Origin: Conexibacter sp. S30A1
GTDB taxonomy: Bacteria > Actinomycetota > Thermoleophilia > Solirubrobacterales > Solirubrobacteraceae
Assembly (NCBI RefSeq): GCF_023330665.1
Contig: NZ_CP097127.1
Span: 310,001-374,000 of the forward strand
Direction: 5' to 3'
DNA: 64,000 nt
Position numbers and translations under genes: made by a program. Shown piece after piece: positions 54,571-63,224 of this stretch. Position 1 is the first letter of the stretch. Each line of letters starts with the position of its first letter. Under the pieces are notes generated by a model, which made no database searches, was not told the DNA's origin, and was given only the letters and a program-made list of their open reading frames with translations.

Positions 54571-55451
54571 CGATGACGGCGGCGGTCGAGGTCGAGTTCG
54601 CCTACCGGGAGTGTGAGCGGGTCACCCGCAGCCAGGCCGCGAACTTTTACTACGGGATCAGGTTGCTGCCGCGCTTCAAGCGCCAGGCGATGTGTGCGGC
54701 CTACGCCTTTGCGCGCCGCGTGGACGATATCGGCGATGACGGTGGGCATGATCGTGGCGCCCAGCTCGAGCTGCTTGCGCGCGAACGCGAGGCGGTCGCT
54801 GCGCTCGCGGCCGGTCGCCCCCACACTGACGATCCGGTGGCGGTCGCGTTGGCTCACGCCAATCGCTACTACAACCTGCCGCTCGATGCGTTGGCGTTGC
54901 TGATCGAGGGCGTCGAGCGCGACGTGGTCGGCTCCGACTACGAGAGCTTCGACGAGCTTGTGAACTACTGCCGCTGCGTCGCCGGCTCGGTCGGTCGGCT
55001 GTGTGTGGCGATCTTCAGCGACGGGGCCGCCGACGCGCACGCGCACCGTCTGGCGGACGATCTGGGCGTGGCCATGCAGCTGACCAACATCCTGCGTGAC
55101 ATCGTCGAGGACCACGAGCGTGGGCGGGTGTACCTCCCGGCGCAGGATCGCGAGCGCTTTGGCTGCAGGGAACTCTTCGCCGCCGATCCGCAGGCGGTCA
55201 GCGCGCTCGTGCAGTTCGAGGCGCAGCGGGCTGCCGAGTGGTTTGCCAGGGGACTGCCGCTGGTCGAGCAGCTCGACCTGCGCAGCGCCTCCTGTCTACA
55301 GGCGATGGCTGGCATCTACGGGCGGATCCTCGAGCGCATCCTCGCCGATCCAGGACAGGTGATGGGTGGGCGGATCTCACTCTCGCCGCTTGAGAAGACC
55401 TGGGTGGCAGCCCGCAGCCTGGCGATCGCCGGCCGGGAGCAACTGCGATGA
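54561..55451 (+). CDS. hpnD: HpnD, presqualene diphosphate synthase
   Basis: 296 residues from the ATG giving MAVTMTAAVEVEFAYRE; an upstream ATG at 54534 inside hpnC and a later one at 54573 are alternatives. Joins two farnesyl diphosphates to presqualene diphosphate. Signatures: SQAANFYYGIRLLPRFKRQAM, first Asp motif AFARRVDDIGDD, second motif QLTNILRDIVEDHERGRVYLP. Overlaps hpnC by 10 bases and hpnE by 4 (ATGA). Confidence 0.93.
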   Translation: MAVTMTAAVEVEFAYRECERVTRSQAANFYYGIRLLPRFKRQAMCAAYAFARRVDDIGDDGGHDRGAQLELLAREREAVAALAAGRPHTDDPVAVALAHANRYYNLPLDALALLIEGVERDVVGSDYESFDELVNYCRCVAGSVGRLCVAIFSDGAADAHAHRLADDLGVAMQLTNILRDIVEDHERGRVYLPAQDRERFGCRELFAADPQAVSALVQFEAQRAAEWFARGLPLVEQLDLRSASCLQAMAGIYGRILERILADPGQVMGGRISLSPLEKTWVAARSLAIAGREQLR

Positions 55452-56815
55452 GCAGCAGGCGGGTGATCGTGATCGGCGGTGGTCTGGCGGGGATCGCCGC
55501 GGCCTTGGACAGCGTCGCAGGCGGCGCGGAGGTGACCCTGCTCGAAGCCCGTGGCCGGCTCGGTGGCGCCGCCTACTCGTTTCAACGTGGAGGCCTGGAA
55601 GTCGACAATGGCCAGCACGTGTTCCTGCGCTGCTGCACCGCATACCGGGAGCTCATCGGCCGTCTCGAAGCGCAGGCGCTGGTTACGATGCAGCCGCGGC
55701 TCTCGGTCGCGGTACTGGCCCCCGGCGGGCGCCGTGGCTACCTGAGCCGGACGGGTCTGCCGGCGCCATTGCACCTGGCCGCCTCGCTGGCCCGCTACCC
55801 CTACATCAGCTGGCGTGAACGCCTGTCTCTCGCCTGGGCGATGCAGCGCCTGCGGGCGGTTGACATAAATGACCCGGAGGCCGACGGGGTGCCGTTTGGC
55901 CGCTGGCTGGCCGCTCAGCGCCAGAGCCGGAACGCGGTGGCGGCAGTCTGGGAGCTGATCACGCGACCGACGCTCAATCTTGGCGTCGATGACGCCTCGC
56001 TCGCCCAGGCGGCACAGGTCTTTCAGGTCGGACTGCTGAGCGACGCTGCGGCTGGCGACATCGGCTGGGCGCTTGCACCGCTGTCTGAGATTCACGACCG
56101 GGCCGCGGCGCGTGCGCTGCAGCGAGCCGGTGTGCAGGTCCAGCTGCGTTCTGGTGCTCAGACGATCAGCGTCGAGCCGGCCGGTGGCTTTCTGGTGCGC
56201 GGCCGGGCGTTCGGAGAGCGCCACGCCGATGCCGTGGTCGTCGCGCTTTCACCGGCTCGCGCAGCGCAGATCGTGCCGGCCGCGGCCGGTCTGCGCGATG
56301 GGTTCGCGGCGGCGCTTGGCAGCTCCGCCATCCTGAACCTGCACGTCATCTACGACCGCAAGGTGCTCGAGCAGCCGTTCGCCGCCACGATCGGCACACC
56401 GCTTCAGTGGATATTCGACCGCACAGCGAGCTCCGGGCTGCGCGAAGGCCAGTACTTGGCGGTGTCGCTCTCAGCCGCCGATGGCGAGCGTCACGACAGC
56501 GTCGCGGCGCTGCGTGCGCGCTACCTGCCGGAGCTGGCGGGAGTGCTGCCGGCCGCGCGCGGCGCGCAGGTGCGCGAGTTCTTCGTCACGCGGGAGCATA
56601 CGGCCACCTTCCGTGCTGCGCCCGGGCAGCGAGCGTGGCGGCCGGGTCCGCGCACACGGTTGGATGGGCTTTTGCTCGCGGGGGCGTGGACCGACACGGG
56701 CTGGCCGGCGACGATGGAAGGGGCTGTGCGCAGCGGCCAGGCGGCCGCCCGCGTGGCGCTGGCAGGCTTGAGCGGTGCGCGGCGTGGGGCTGAGCATGCG
56801 AGCGTGCCGGCATGA
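55448..56815 (+). CDS. hpnE: HpnE, hydroxysqualene dehydroxylase (FAD-dependent)
   Basis: 455 residues. FAD amine-oxidase/desaturase fold that removes the hydroxyl of hydroxysqualene to give squalene. FAD motif VIVIGGGLAGIAAALD at the N-terminus, then LLEARGRLGGAAYSFQ and GLEVDNGQHVFLRCC, typical of squalene-associated desaturases. The C-terminal flavin contact is LLLAGAWTDTGWPATMEGAVRSG. It shares ATGA overlaps with hpnD and the hpnG-ispH gene. With HpnC and HpnD it replaces the single-enzyme eukaryotic-type squalene synthase. Confidence 0.93.
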   Translation: MSSRRVIVIGGGLAGIAAALDSVAGGAEVTLLEARGRLGGAAYSFQRGGLEVDNGQHVFLRCCTAYRELIGRLEAQALVTMQPRLSVAVLAPGGRRGYLSRTGLPAPLHLAASLARYPYISWRERLSLAWAMQRLRAVDINDPEADGVPFGRWLAAQRQSRNAVAAVWELITRPTLNLGVDDASLAQAAQVFQVGLLSDAAAGDIGWALAPLSEIHDRAAARALQRAGVQVQLRSGAQTISVEPAGGFLVRGRAFGERHADAVVVALSPARAAQIVPAAAGLRDGFAAALGSSAILNLHVIYDRKVLEQPFAATIGTPLQWIFDRTASSGLREGQYLAVSLSAADGERHDSVAALRARYLPELAGVLPAARGAQVREFFVTREHTATFRAAPGQRAWRPGPRTRLDGLLLAGAWTDTGWPATMEGAVRSGQAAARVALAGLSGARRGAEHASVPA

Positions 56816-58458
56816 GTGAGGCCACCGACAACATGCTCAGCGGCGCGATGAGCGCGACCCTCGCGAGCCGCCCCGAGATTGGCCTGGCTGAGCCGGAACA
56901 GCCGCCATATGATGGGCTCGTGGTGCTCGCGCCATTGGCCATCGAGGCGCGGGCGGTGCGCAGCGGCGCCCCGTGGGCGGATGTGCGCCGGATCGGGATG
57001 GGTCCACGTCGGGCCGCCCGCTCGGCACGACGCTGGGCTGCCGGTGGAGACCGGCCGATGCTGATCGCCGGCTTCTGCGGGGCACTCGACCCGGGGCTCG
57101 AGCCGGGTGACATCGTGCTGGCCAGTGAGCTGCGCGGACCGACCGGCACCACCAGCTGCGAGGACCCCGCGATCCTGGCCGGCGTTCTGCGCCGGGGCGG
57201 TCTGCGGGTGCACATCGGCCCGGTCGCTTCCAGCCAGCGCCTGGTCGTCGGCGAGCGGCGTCAGACGCTCTATCAAAGCGGCTCGCTGGCGGTTGATATG
57301 GAGTCTGCGTGGCTTGCTCCCACGCACCGGCGCCGGCCGCTGGTAACGCTCCGGGTGGTGCTCGACACCGCCAGCCACGAGCTGCACCGGCCGCTGCAGA
57401 CGGTTGTGGGTGCGGCCGTCGCATATCGGGCGCTGCGTCGCGCGTGTTCGCTGATTGAGGAGTGGGCGCAGGCGCTCGGCGCGCGTGAGCTGCTGCTGGC
57501 TTCGCCGCGCGCATCGTGTGCCGGCGTTGAGCGCGCCGTGGAGATCGTGGAGCGCGTGCTGGCCGACCGCGGCGCGCCCGTCTACGTGCGCAAGCAGATT
57601 GTCCACAATGCCCACGTCGTGCGCTCGCTGGAGGAGCGGGGCGTGATCTTCGTCGACGAGCTCGACCAGGTGCCCGCCGGCCAGACGGTGATCTTCTCCG
57701 CCCACGGCGTGTCGCCCGCGGTCCGCTCGCAGGCCCGTCAGCGGGGGCTGGAGGTCATTGATGCGACCTGCCCGCTGGTTGCCAAGGTGCACGCCGAGGC
57801 AAGACGCTTCGCCGCGGCCGGGTTCGACATCGTACTCGTGGGCCACGAGGGTCATGAGGAGGTGGAGGGCACCTTCGGTGAGGCGCCGGAACACATCACG
57901 GTTGTGGCCAGTGAGGCCGAGGCGGCGTCGGTTACGGTCAGGGATCCGGCGCGCGTGGCGTATCTGAGCCAGACGACGCTGGCGGTCGATGAGACCGAGC
58001 AGGTCGTCGGAGTGCTGCGCGAGCGCTTTCCGGCGGTGGTCGGCCCTGCGTCAAGCGACATTTGCTACGCGACCCAGAACCGCCAGGATGCGGTCCGGGC
58101 ACTCGCCCGTGACTGTGACGTGATTCTCGTGGTCGGGTCTCAGAACTCGTCGAACTCGCGCCGGCTGGTGGAGGTCGCGCAGCGTGCCGGCTGCCGGGCG
58201 CTGCTGATCGATGAGCCGACCCAGATCCCGCCGGAGTTGTTGCGAGGAGCCCGCCGCATCGGCCTGACCGCCGGGGCGTCAGCGCCCGAGGATCTCGTCG
58301 CGCAGGTGATCAGCGCGATCAGCGGTTTGGGCGAGGTCGAGCTCGGCGAACGCAGTGTCGCGACCGAAAGCGTGCAATTCAAGCTGCCGGCCGAGCTGCG
58401 GGGCCGGTCTCGGGCGCCCCTATCATCGGAGCGGTCGAGCACTCAAGGAGGACTCTGA
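56812..58458 (+). CDS. Fused HpnG (adenosylhopane nucleosidase) - IspH (HMBPP reductase) protein
   Basis: 548 residues in one uninterrupted frame. Residues about 30-215 form a nucleoside-phosphorylase/MTAN-like domain: VVLAPLAIEARAVR, LIAGFCGALDPGLEPGDIVLA and AVDMESAW, fitting HpnG, which removes adenine from adenosylhopane. Residues about 225-520 form a complete IspH, which reduces HMBPP to IPP and DMAPP: cluster ligands Cys236 (SCAGVERAVE), Cys320 (DATCPLVAKVH) and Cys418 (DICYATQNRQ), plus His in SAHGVSP and GHEGHEEVEGTFGE with its Glu, and SQNSSNSRRL. Both halves keep their active residues, so both reactions are expected. It overlaps hpnE (ATGA) and ends one base before the hpnH start. 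Fusion of these two enzymes is unusual. Confidence 0.9.
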   Translation: MSEATDNMLSGAMSATLASRPEIGLAEPEQPPYDGLVVLAPLAIEARAVRSGAPWADVRRIGMGPRRAARSARRWAAGGDRPMLIAGFCGALDPGLEPGDIVLASELRGPTGTTSCEDPAILAGVLRRGGLRVHIGPVASSQRLVVGERRQTLYQSGSLAVDMESAWLAPTHRRRPLVTLRVVLDTASHELHRPLQTVVGAAVAYRALRRACSLIEEWAQALGARELLLASPRASCAGVERAVEIVERVLADRGAPVYVRKQIVHNAHVVRSLEERGVIFVDELDQVPAGQTVIFSAHGVSPAVRSQARQRGLEVIDATCPLVAKVHAEARRFAAAGFDIVLVGHEGHEEVEGTFGEAPEHITVVASEAEAASVTVRDPARVAYLSQTTLAVDETEQVVGVLRERFPAVVGPASSDICYATQNRQDAVRALARDCDVILVVGSQNSSNSRRLVEVAQRAGCRALLIDEPTQIPPELLRGARRIGLTAGASAPEDLVAQVISAISGLGEVELGERSVATESVQFKLPAELRGRSRAPLSSERSSTQGGL

Positions 58459-58459
58459 A

Positions 58460-59464
58460 ATGGCGGTACCGATGAGGCAGGCGGCGCGGATGGGCGCCTA
58501 CCTGTTGAAGCAACGCTTGGCGGGCAACGAGCGCTACCCGCTGATCGTCGAGCTGGAGCCGCTCTTTCAGTGCAACCTGGCTTGTGAGGGGTGCGGCAAG
58601 ATCCAGCATCCGGAGCATGAGCTGCGGCGGAGGATGCCGGTGGCCCAGGCGGTCGGGGCGATCGAGGAGTGCGGCGCGCCGATGGTCTCGATCGCGGGCG
58701 GCGAGCCGCTGATCCACCCCGAGATCGACGAGATCGTCCGTCAGCTCGTCAAACGCAAGAAGTTCGTGTACCTGTGCACCAACGGCCTGCTACTCGAGCG
58801 GAAGCTCGACCGGTTCACGCCGTCGCCATATTTCGCCTGGGCGGTTCACATCGACGGTCTGCGTGAACGTCACGACGAGTCGGTTGCGCGTGACGGGGTG
58901 TTCGACAAGGCCGTGGCGGCGATCAAGGCGGCCAAGGCCAAGGGCTTCCGTGTTACGACCAACACCACCTTCTTCACCCACGACTCGCCGGAGACCGTAC
59001 GCTCGGTGCTTGACTTCCTCAACGACGAGCTCGAGGTCGACCAGATGATGATCTCACCTGCCTACGCCTACGAGAAGGCTCCCGATCAGGAGCACTTCCT
59101 CGGCGTGCGCCAGACGCGTGAGCTGTTTCGGGCTGCCTTTGCAGATGGTCGGCGCAAGCGCTGGCGGCTGAACCACTCGCCGCTGTTTCTGGACTTCCTG
59201 GAGGGCAAGGCCGACTACGAGTGCACCCCGTGGGGGATCCCGAGCTACTCGCTGTTCGGCTGGCAGCGCCCGTGCTACCTGATGGGCGACGGCTACACCG
59301 CCACCTACAAGGAGCTGCTTGAGACGACCGACTGGGACAGCTACGGGCGCGGCAACGACCCGCGTTGCGAAAACTGCATGGCGCACTGCGGCTACGAGCC
59401 GACGGCCGTCCTCGCCTCGACGCGGTCCGTCCGGCAGTCGCTCAGAGCGTTGGTCCAGTCCTAA
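58460..59464 (+). CDS. hpnH: HpnH, adenosylhopane synthase (radical SAM)
   Basis: 334 residues from the ATG giving MAVPMRQAARMGAYLL, preceded by AAGGAGGA at 8 bases; this ATG is one base after the upstream stop. Radical SAM enzyme adding the 5'-deoxyadenosyl radical of SAM to hopene. The cluster motif is QCNLACEGCGKI (CxxxCxxC). SIAGGEPLIHPEIDEIV and the C-terminal Cys-rich CENCMAHCGYEPTAV are HpnH hallmarks. Last gene of the hopanoid operon; its product feeds the HpnG half of the preceding fusion protein. Confidence 0.95.
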   Translation: MAVPMRQAARMGAYLLKQRLAGNERYPLIVELEPLFQCNLACEGCGKIQHPEHELRRRMPVAQAVGAIEECGAPMVSIAGGEPLIHPEIDEIVRQLVKRKKFVYLCTNGLLLERKLDRFTPSPYFAWAVHIDGLRERHDESVARDGVFDKAVAAIKAAKAKGFRVTTNTTFFTHDSPETVRSVLDFLNDELEVDQMMISPAYAYEKAPDQEHFLGVRQTRELFRAAFADGRRKRWRLNHSPLFLDFLEGKADYECTPWGIPSYSLFGWQRPCYLMGDGYTATYKELLETTDWDSYGRGNDPRCENCMAHCGYEPTAVLASTRSVRQSLRALVQS

Positions 59465-59468
59465 CGGA

Positions 59469-59807
59469 TCAGCGTCCGCGGCGGCGCACCTCGGCGCGCA
59501 GCTGCAGGATGCGCGCGCTGCCCACGAGGAGCGTCACGGCGGCGCCGACGAGCGCGGCGATCAGCAGCGCGAGCGCCAGTGAGATGCGCGTGTGTGCACC
59601 GAAGAACGAGACCTCCACGCTGCCCGAGTTCTCGGCCACGAACACGACGAGCAGCGCAAGGAACGCGATCGCGAAGAACATGGCCACCCACACACGGCCA
59701 GCGTTGGTCGGCCGGGCGGCTCGGGCCTGTTGTGGGTGCTCCTCTGCCGCCGGTGCAGGCAGGTCGCCGGCGGACTCCTGGGGTTCCTGGGGCTCTGATC
59801 CAGCCAT
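59469..59807 (-). CDS. LapA-domain (DUF1049) membrane protein
   Basis: 112 residues. An acidic, Pro/Ala-rich N-terminus of about 35 residues is followed by two membrane helices (VWVAMFFAIAFLALLVVFVA and LALALLIAALVGAAVTLLVG) with FVAENSGSVEVSFFGAHTRISLAL between them, the pattern of LapA-type proteins involved in envelope assembly. A basic tail (LQLRAEVRRRGR) ends the protein. Convergent with hpnH, 4 bases apart. Function in actinobacteria is not established. Confidence 0.8.
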   Translation of the reverse strand: MAGSEPQEPQESAGDLPAPAAEEHPQQARAARPTNAGRVWVAMFFAIAFLALLVVFVAENSGSVEVSFFGAHTRISLALALLIAALVGAAVTLLVGSARILQLRAEVRRRGR

Positions 59808-59866
59808 TCCGCGATCTTACACGCGCGCTACCGCCGGGCGAGACGGGCGCTTACCGTGGGGCTATT

Positions 59867-60229
59867 TCAGTAGTTGCCGGAGATCAGGTTCCAGGCGCGG
59901 TGCAGGCGCCCCTGATGCAGTTCCGCCTGGGTCGCGGCCGGATCGGCGTGCATCACCGCCGGGTTCTTGGTTGGCTTCGGCAAGCTGGTACACGCCGCAG
60001 CCTCAAGGTTCAGCTCCACGCCACGCTCATAGATCCGTTCCACCTGCTCGGCGTCGACAAAGCGGTGACCCTCACCGAATGCGTGCTCGCCAATCACGAT
60101 GCCCTCGAAGATATCTTCGTCCTCAGCTGCCAGGACGTGGGTCACCTTGCCGATCTGCTCGCCGTCGGAGCTGAACACCGGCGTGCCGGCGGCCAGCACC
60201 TCGTAGGACACAGCTGCGCCTAGATCCAT
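59867..60229 (-). CDS. PRC-barrel-like domain protein
   Basis: 120 residues. The N-terminal 75 residues (AAGTPVFSSDGEQIGKVTHVL..EDIFEGIVIG) resemble PRC-barrel or DUF2171-type domains that bind RNA or membranes in other bacteria. A C-terminal basic/His-rich stretch follows. Soluble, no signal. ATG start; divergent from the GH114-type gene with a short 56-base gap. Function unknown. Confidence 0.7.
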   Translation of the reverse strand: MDLGAAVSYEVLAAGTPVFSSDGEQIGKVTHVLAAEDEDIFEGIVIGEHAFGEGHRFVDAEQVERIYERGVELNLEAAACTSLPKPTKNPAVMHADPAATQAELHQGRLHRAWNLISGNY

Positions 60230-60285
60230 ATGACATCAGCTTAGACCAACGCGTTCTGGTCGCCGCGCACGCCTACCCTGGCAGC

Positions 60286-61137
60286 GTGTCTGTTCGCCTC
60301 GGTGCCTCGCTCATCTGCGCGGCGCTTGCCCTCCTGCTCTCACCTGCTGTCGCGCTGGCACGCTGGCGACCGCCGCAGCACCTCACCTGGTACATGCAGT
60401 TCACCGGCCGGATCAACTACGGCGAGCCGGTGCAGGCCTACGATCTGGATGGTTTCGACACCACGGCCGCCCAGGTGCGGGCTCTGCACGCTGACGGCAG
60501 GCGGGTGATCTGCTACGTCGATGTGGGCACCTGGGAGAACTGGCGACCCGATGCGCACGACTTCCCGCGCTGGGTGCTGGGACGCGGCGACGGCTGGCCT
60601 GGGGAGCGCTGGCTCGACATCCGCGCACTGCGCGTGCTCGAGCCGATCATGACCAGGCGCTTTGAGCTGTGCAGGCGCAAGGGTTTTGACGCCGTCGACC
60701 CCGACAACATCAATGCTTTTCGCAACAACACCGGGTTTCCGCTGACGGCACGCGAGCAGCTGCGCTACGACAAGTGGGTCGCGCGCGAGGTGCATGCGCT
60801 CGGTATGGCCGTGTTTGAGAAAAACGACCTGACCCAGGCAAGGCAGCTGGAGCCCTACTTCGATGGTGTCGTCGACGAGCAGTGCAACCAGTACCACGAG
60901 TGCGACAGGTTGCTGCCCTACCTGCGGGCTGGCAAGCCTGTCCTCAACATCGAATACAGCCTGCCCACCAGTCGCTTCTGCGCCGCCGATGACGCGGCCG
61001 GGATCATGGGCGCCCGACTCAACATGGCGCTCAACGGCGCGCGTTTTGTGCCCTGCTGGGCGCGGGCGGCTCAGGCGAGTGTGAGTGGGGGTGGGCGGCG
61101 CGCGACGGGCGCCGCCCACCCCGTTTCACCTCAGTAG
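60286..61137 (+). CDS. Secreted GH114-type endo-alpha-1,4-polygalactosaminidase-like protein
   Basis: 283 residues, GTG start. Signal peptide at residues 1-25 (LICAALALLLSPAVALA). The catalytic-type barrel contains WYMQFTGRINYG, VICYVDVGTWENWRPD, RWLDIRAL, FDAVDPDNINAF and GMAVFEKND, which match the GH114 (TM1410-like) family that cleaves galactosaminogalactan-like polymers. Its last 20 codons run through a strong stem-loop at 61091-61119, so the natural C-terminus may be near FVPCW. Substrate in this organism is unknown. Confidence 0.85.
   Translation: MSVRLGASLICAALALLLSPAVALARWRPPQHLTWYMQFTGRINYGEPVQAYDLDGFDTTAAQVRALHADGRRVICYVDVGTWENWRPDAHDFPRWVLGRGDGWPGERWLDIRALRVLEPIMTRRFELCRRKGFDAVDPDNINAFRNNTGFPLTAREQLRYDKWVAREVHALGMAVFEKNDLTQARQLEPYFDGVVDEQCNQYHECDRLLPYLRAGKPVLNIEYSLPTSRFCAADDAAGIMGARLNMALNGARFVPCWARAAQASVSGGGRRATGAAHPVSPQ
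61091..61119 (+). terminator. Hairpin inside the 3' end of the GH114 reading frame
   Basis: Perfect 11-bp inverted repeat GTGGGCGGCGC / GCGCCGCCCAC with a 7-base loop, followed by CCCGTTTCACC. It lies 18-46 bases before the annotated stop. Confidence 0.6.
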
Positions 61138-61444
61138 CGAGCCCGCGGAGCCAGAGGAGGCAGCGCCGGGCTGGCGTTCGGTGCCAGCGCAAGCGCCTGG
61201 TCCGGGAACCACTGACCAGCGGCCGGGTCGGTTGTCAGCGTGCCGGTCTGCAGGCTCCAGAGCTGGTCAAACGTCGTCCAGTCGGGGCTCGTGCTCGTCG
61301 GCCAGCCGGCGATTGACGGGGTGTCGCCACGGCCTGTGCCACCAGGCGCCTGGTATCCGGCGAGACGTCGCCGCGTCTGTTGAGTGCGCGAGACGCCGTG
61401 GCCACCGAGACTCCGGCCAGCTCTGCAACCTGGCGAATCGTCAC
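61138..61444 (-). pseudogene. LacI-family regulator remnant, frame disrupted
   Basis: From a GTG at 61442-61444 the frame reads VTIRQVAELAGVSVATASRALN..GDVSPDTRRLVAQAVA, an excellent LacI N-terminal helix-turn-helix and hinge start. After about 45 residues homology stops and the frame ends at 61235. The rest of a LacI ligand-binding domain (about 280 residues) is missing. A different frame (61131-61330) reads GWPTSTSPDWTTFDQLWSLQ..GQWFPDQALALAP, which I could not assign and may be the tail of another lost gene. A deletion joining two broken genes is the simplest view. Confidence 0.7.
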
Positions 61445-61575
61445 GCGACCGCGACCGCGATCGCTCGGTTGATGGGGGTCGTTCGCCACGCGCCCGTTCA
61501 ACCAGCTGCTCCAAGTGGCGAGCACCTGCGGTCAGATCTGGGGGCCTGCGCGCTCTCTCGGAGCTGTTCAGGACG

Positions 61576-63090
61576 TCAACCTAGCCATGCCTCGTCCAGT
61601 TCGGCCTGGCCGCCCGCGTGACCGAGCACGCGGCGCACCATCGACAGGGGCTCCGCGATGTCCTCGAGCGATCGTCTCTCGGCGTCCACGCCCAGCACGG
61701 CGGCGACGAGGCCACCAAGGATCATCGCCCCGGCCCCGATCAGGTATCCGGTGAACAGCGCATTGGGATCCCTGCCCGTACCGATGAGACTGCCGTACAG
61801 GTGCGTGCCGATGAGGCCGAAGGACTGGGCGATCGCGAAGAACACGGCGATCGCCTGGGCGCGGACCTCAAGCGGAAAGATCTCGCTTGCCGTCAGGTAG
61901 GCCGCGCTCGCGCCCGCTGAGGCGAAGAAGAAGATCACGCACCAGGCGAGCGTCTGCGTGACCGCGGTCAGGTCGCCCTGCTTGAACAGAAACGCCGTGA
62001 TGATCAGCAACGTGCCCGAGATGATGTACGTGCCGGAGATCATGCCTCGGCGCCCGATTGAGTCGAACAGGCGCCCGATCGTGAGCGGGCCGAGCAGGTT
62101 GCCCGCCGCGAAGGCGAAGAAGTAGTAGCCGACGTCGTTGGCGCCCACGTGGAAGAAGAACTTGAGCACCAGACCGTAGGTGAAGAAGATCGCGTTGTAG
62201 AGGAAGGATTGCGTGATCATGAGCGTCGCGGTCAAGGTCGAGCGCCCCGGGTACTGCTTGAACAGCGTGGAGAGCAGCGAGAGGTAGCCGATCCGTTCGC
62301 TCGGGCGGATTTCGATCTCATCCTGGTCTCTGACCGGCTCGAGCGGCTTGCCCGTCGCCGCCTGGACCTCGCCCTCGATTGCGGCGATCGCGCGCTCCGC
62401 CTGCTGCTCGTGGCCGTGCATGATCAGCCAGCGTGGGCTCTCGGGCAGGTTGTGCCGGACGTAAATAATCACCAGGCTGAGCAGCGGCCCGATCAGGAAT
62501 GCGATCCTCCAGCCGAGGTTTGCGGGGAGCTTGTTGAGCAAGAACAGCGTGGCGGCGGTCCCTATCAGCGCCCCGGCCCAGTAGGTACCGTTGATGGCGA
62601 TGTCGATCCGGCCGCGGTAACGGGCGGGGATCATCTCGTCGATGGCCGAGTTGATCGCGGCGTACTCGCCGCCGATGCCGGTGCCAGCGAGCACGCGCGT
62701 GGCGTACAGGAACACGATCCACGCACCTCCCGCCTGCGTGACGGCGGTCAATCCGCTACCGACCAAGTAGACGCCGAGCGTGACCATGAAGAGGTTCTTG
62801 CGTCCCAGCCGATCGGACAGGCGGCCGAAGAACAGTGCCCCGATCACCTCTCCCACCAGATACCAGGTGGCGATATCCGCTGCCTGGCCGGCTGTCAGCG
62901 CAAGCGTGCTCCTCTGGGTGAAGGCGGCACTGAGGTTGGCGGCGATCGTGATCTCGAGGCCGTCAAGGATCCAGGCGACGCCGAGCGCGATGACCATGCG
63001 GGTGTGGAAGTGCGACCAGGGAAGGCGGTCCAGTCGGGCTGGGATCGCGCTCTTGATCGGTTGGCTGGAGCTGGCGGTTGTTGAAGTCAT
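61576..63090 (-). CDS. MFS metabolite:proton symporter
   Basis: 504 residues from the ATG giving MTSTTASSSQPIKSA; nine more codons are open upstream. Twelve helices with the MFS loop motif GRLSDRLGRKNLF after helix 2 and DEMIPARYRGRID in the helix 4-5 region, plus NLPESPRWLIMHG in the central loop. This pattern (ESPRW and GRLSDRLGRK) fits the sugar-porter or aromatic-acid/metabolite:H+ symporter groups. Imports a sugar or organic acid. The neighbouring LacI remnant hints that it was once a regulated sugar transporter, but the substrate is unknown. Confidence 0.9.
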   Translation of the reverse strand: MTSTTASSSQPIKSAIPARLDRLPWSHFHTRMVIALGVAWILDGLEITIAANLSAAFTQRSTLALTAGQAADIATWYLVGEVIGALFFGRLSDRLGRKNLFMVTLGVYLVGSGLTAVTQAGGAWIVFLYATRVLAGTGIGGEYAAINSAIDEMIPARYRGRIDIAINGTYWAGALIGTAATLFLLNKLPANLGWRIAFLIGPLLSLVIIYVRHNLPESPRWLIMHGHEQQAERAIAAIEGEVQAATGKPLEPVRDQDEIEIRPSERIGYLSLLSTLFKQYPGRSTLTATLMITQSFLYNAIFFTYGLVLKFFFHVGANDVGYYFFAFAAGNLLGPLTIGRLFDSIGRRGMISGTYIISGTLLIITAFLFKQGDLTAVTQTLAWCVIFFFASAGASAAYLTASEIFPLEVRAQAIAVFFAIAQSFGLIGTHLYGSLIGTGRDPNALFTGYLIGAGAMILGGLVAAVLGVDAERRSLEDIAEPLSMVRRVLGHAGGQAELDEAWLG

Positions 63091-63224
63091 GAGCCCTCCC
63101 GGTCGTGGTTTGCGCACCGCGTGCCCGCCGTGTAAGACAAAGCGGATCTGCTGTTGCTACCCGGCCTGGCCGCGAAACCTGCGCGGCGCTCAGGGCCGGC
63201 GCACGCAGTCGTTAGGATCTGGGC

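Noticed and set aside
61235..61525. Intact short LacI-like regulator of 96 residues
   Set aside because: The first 27 codons are not homologous and the frame lacks the sugar-binding domain, so it is treated as a remnant.
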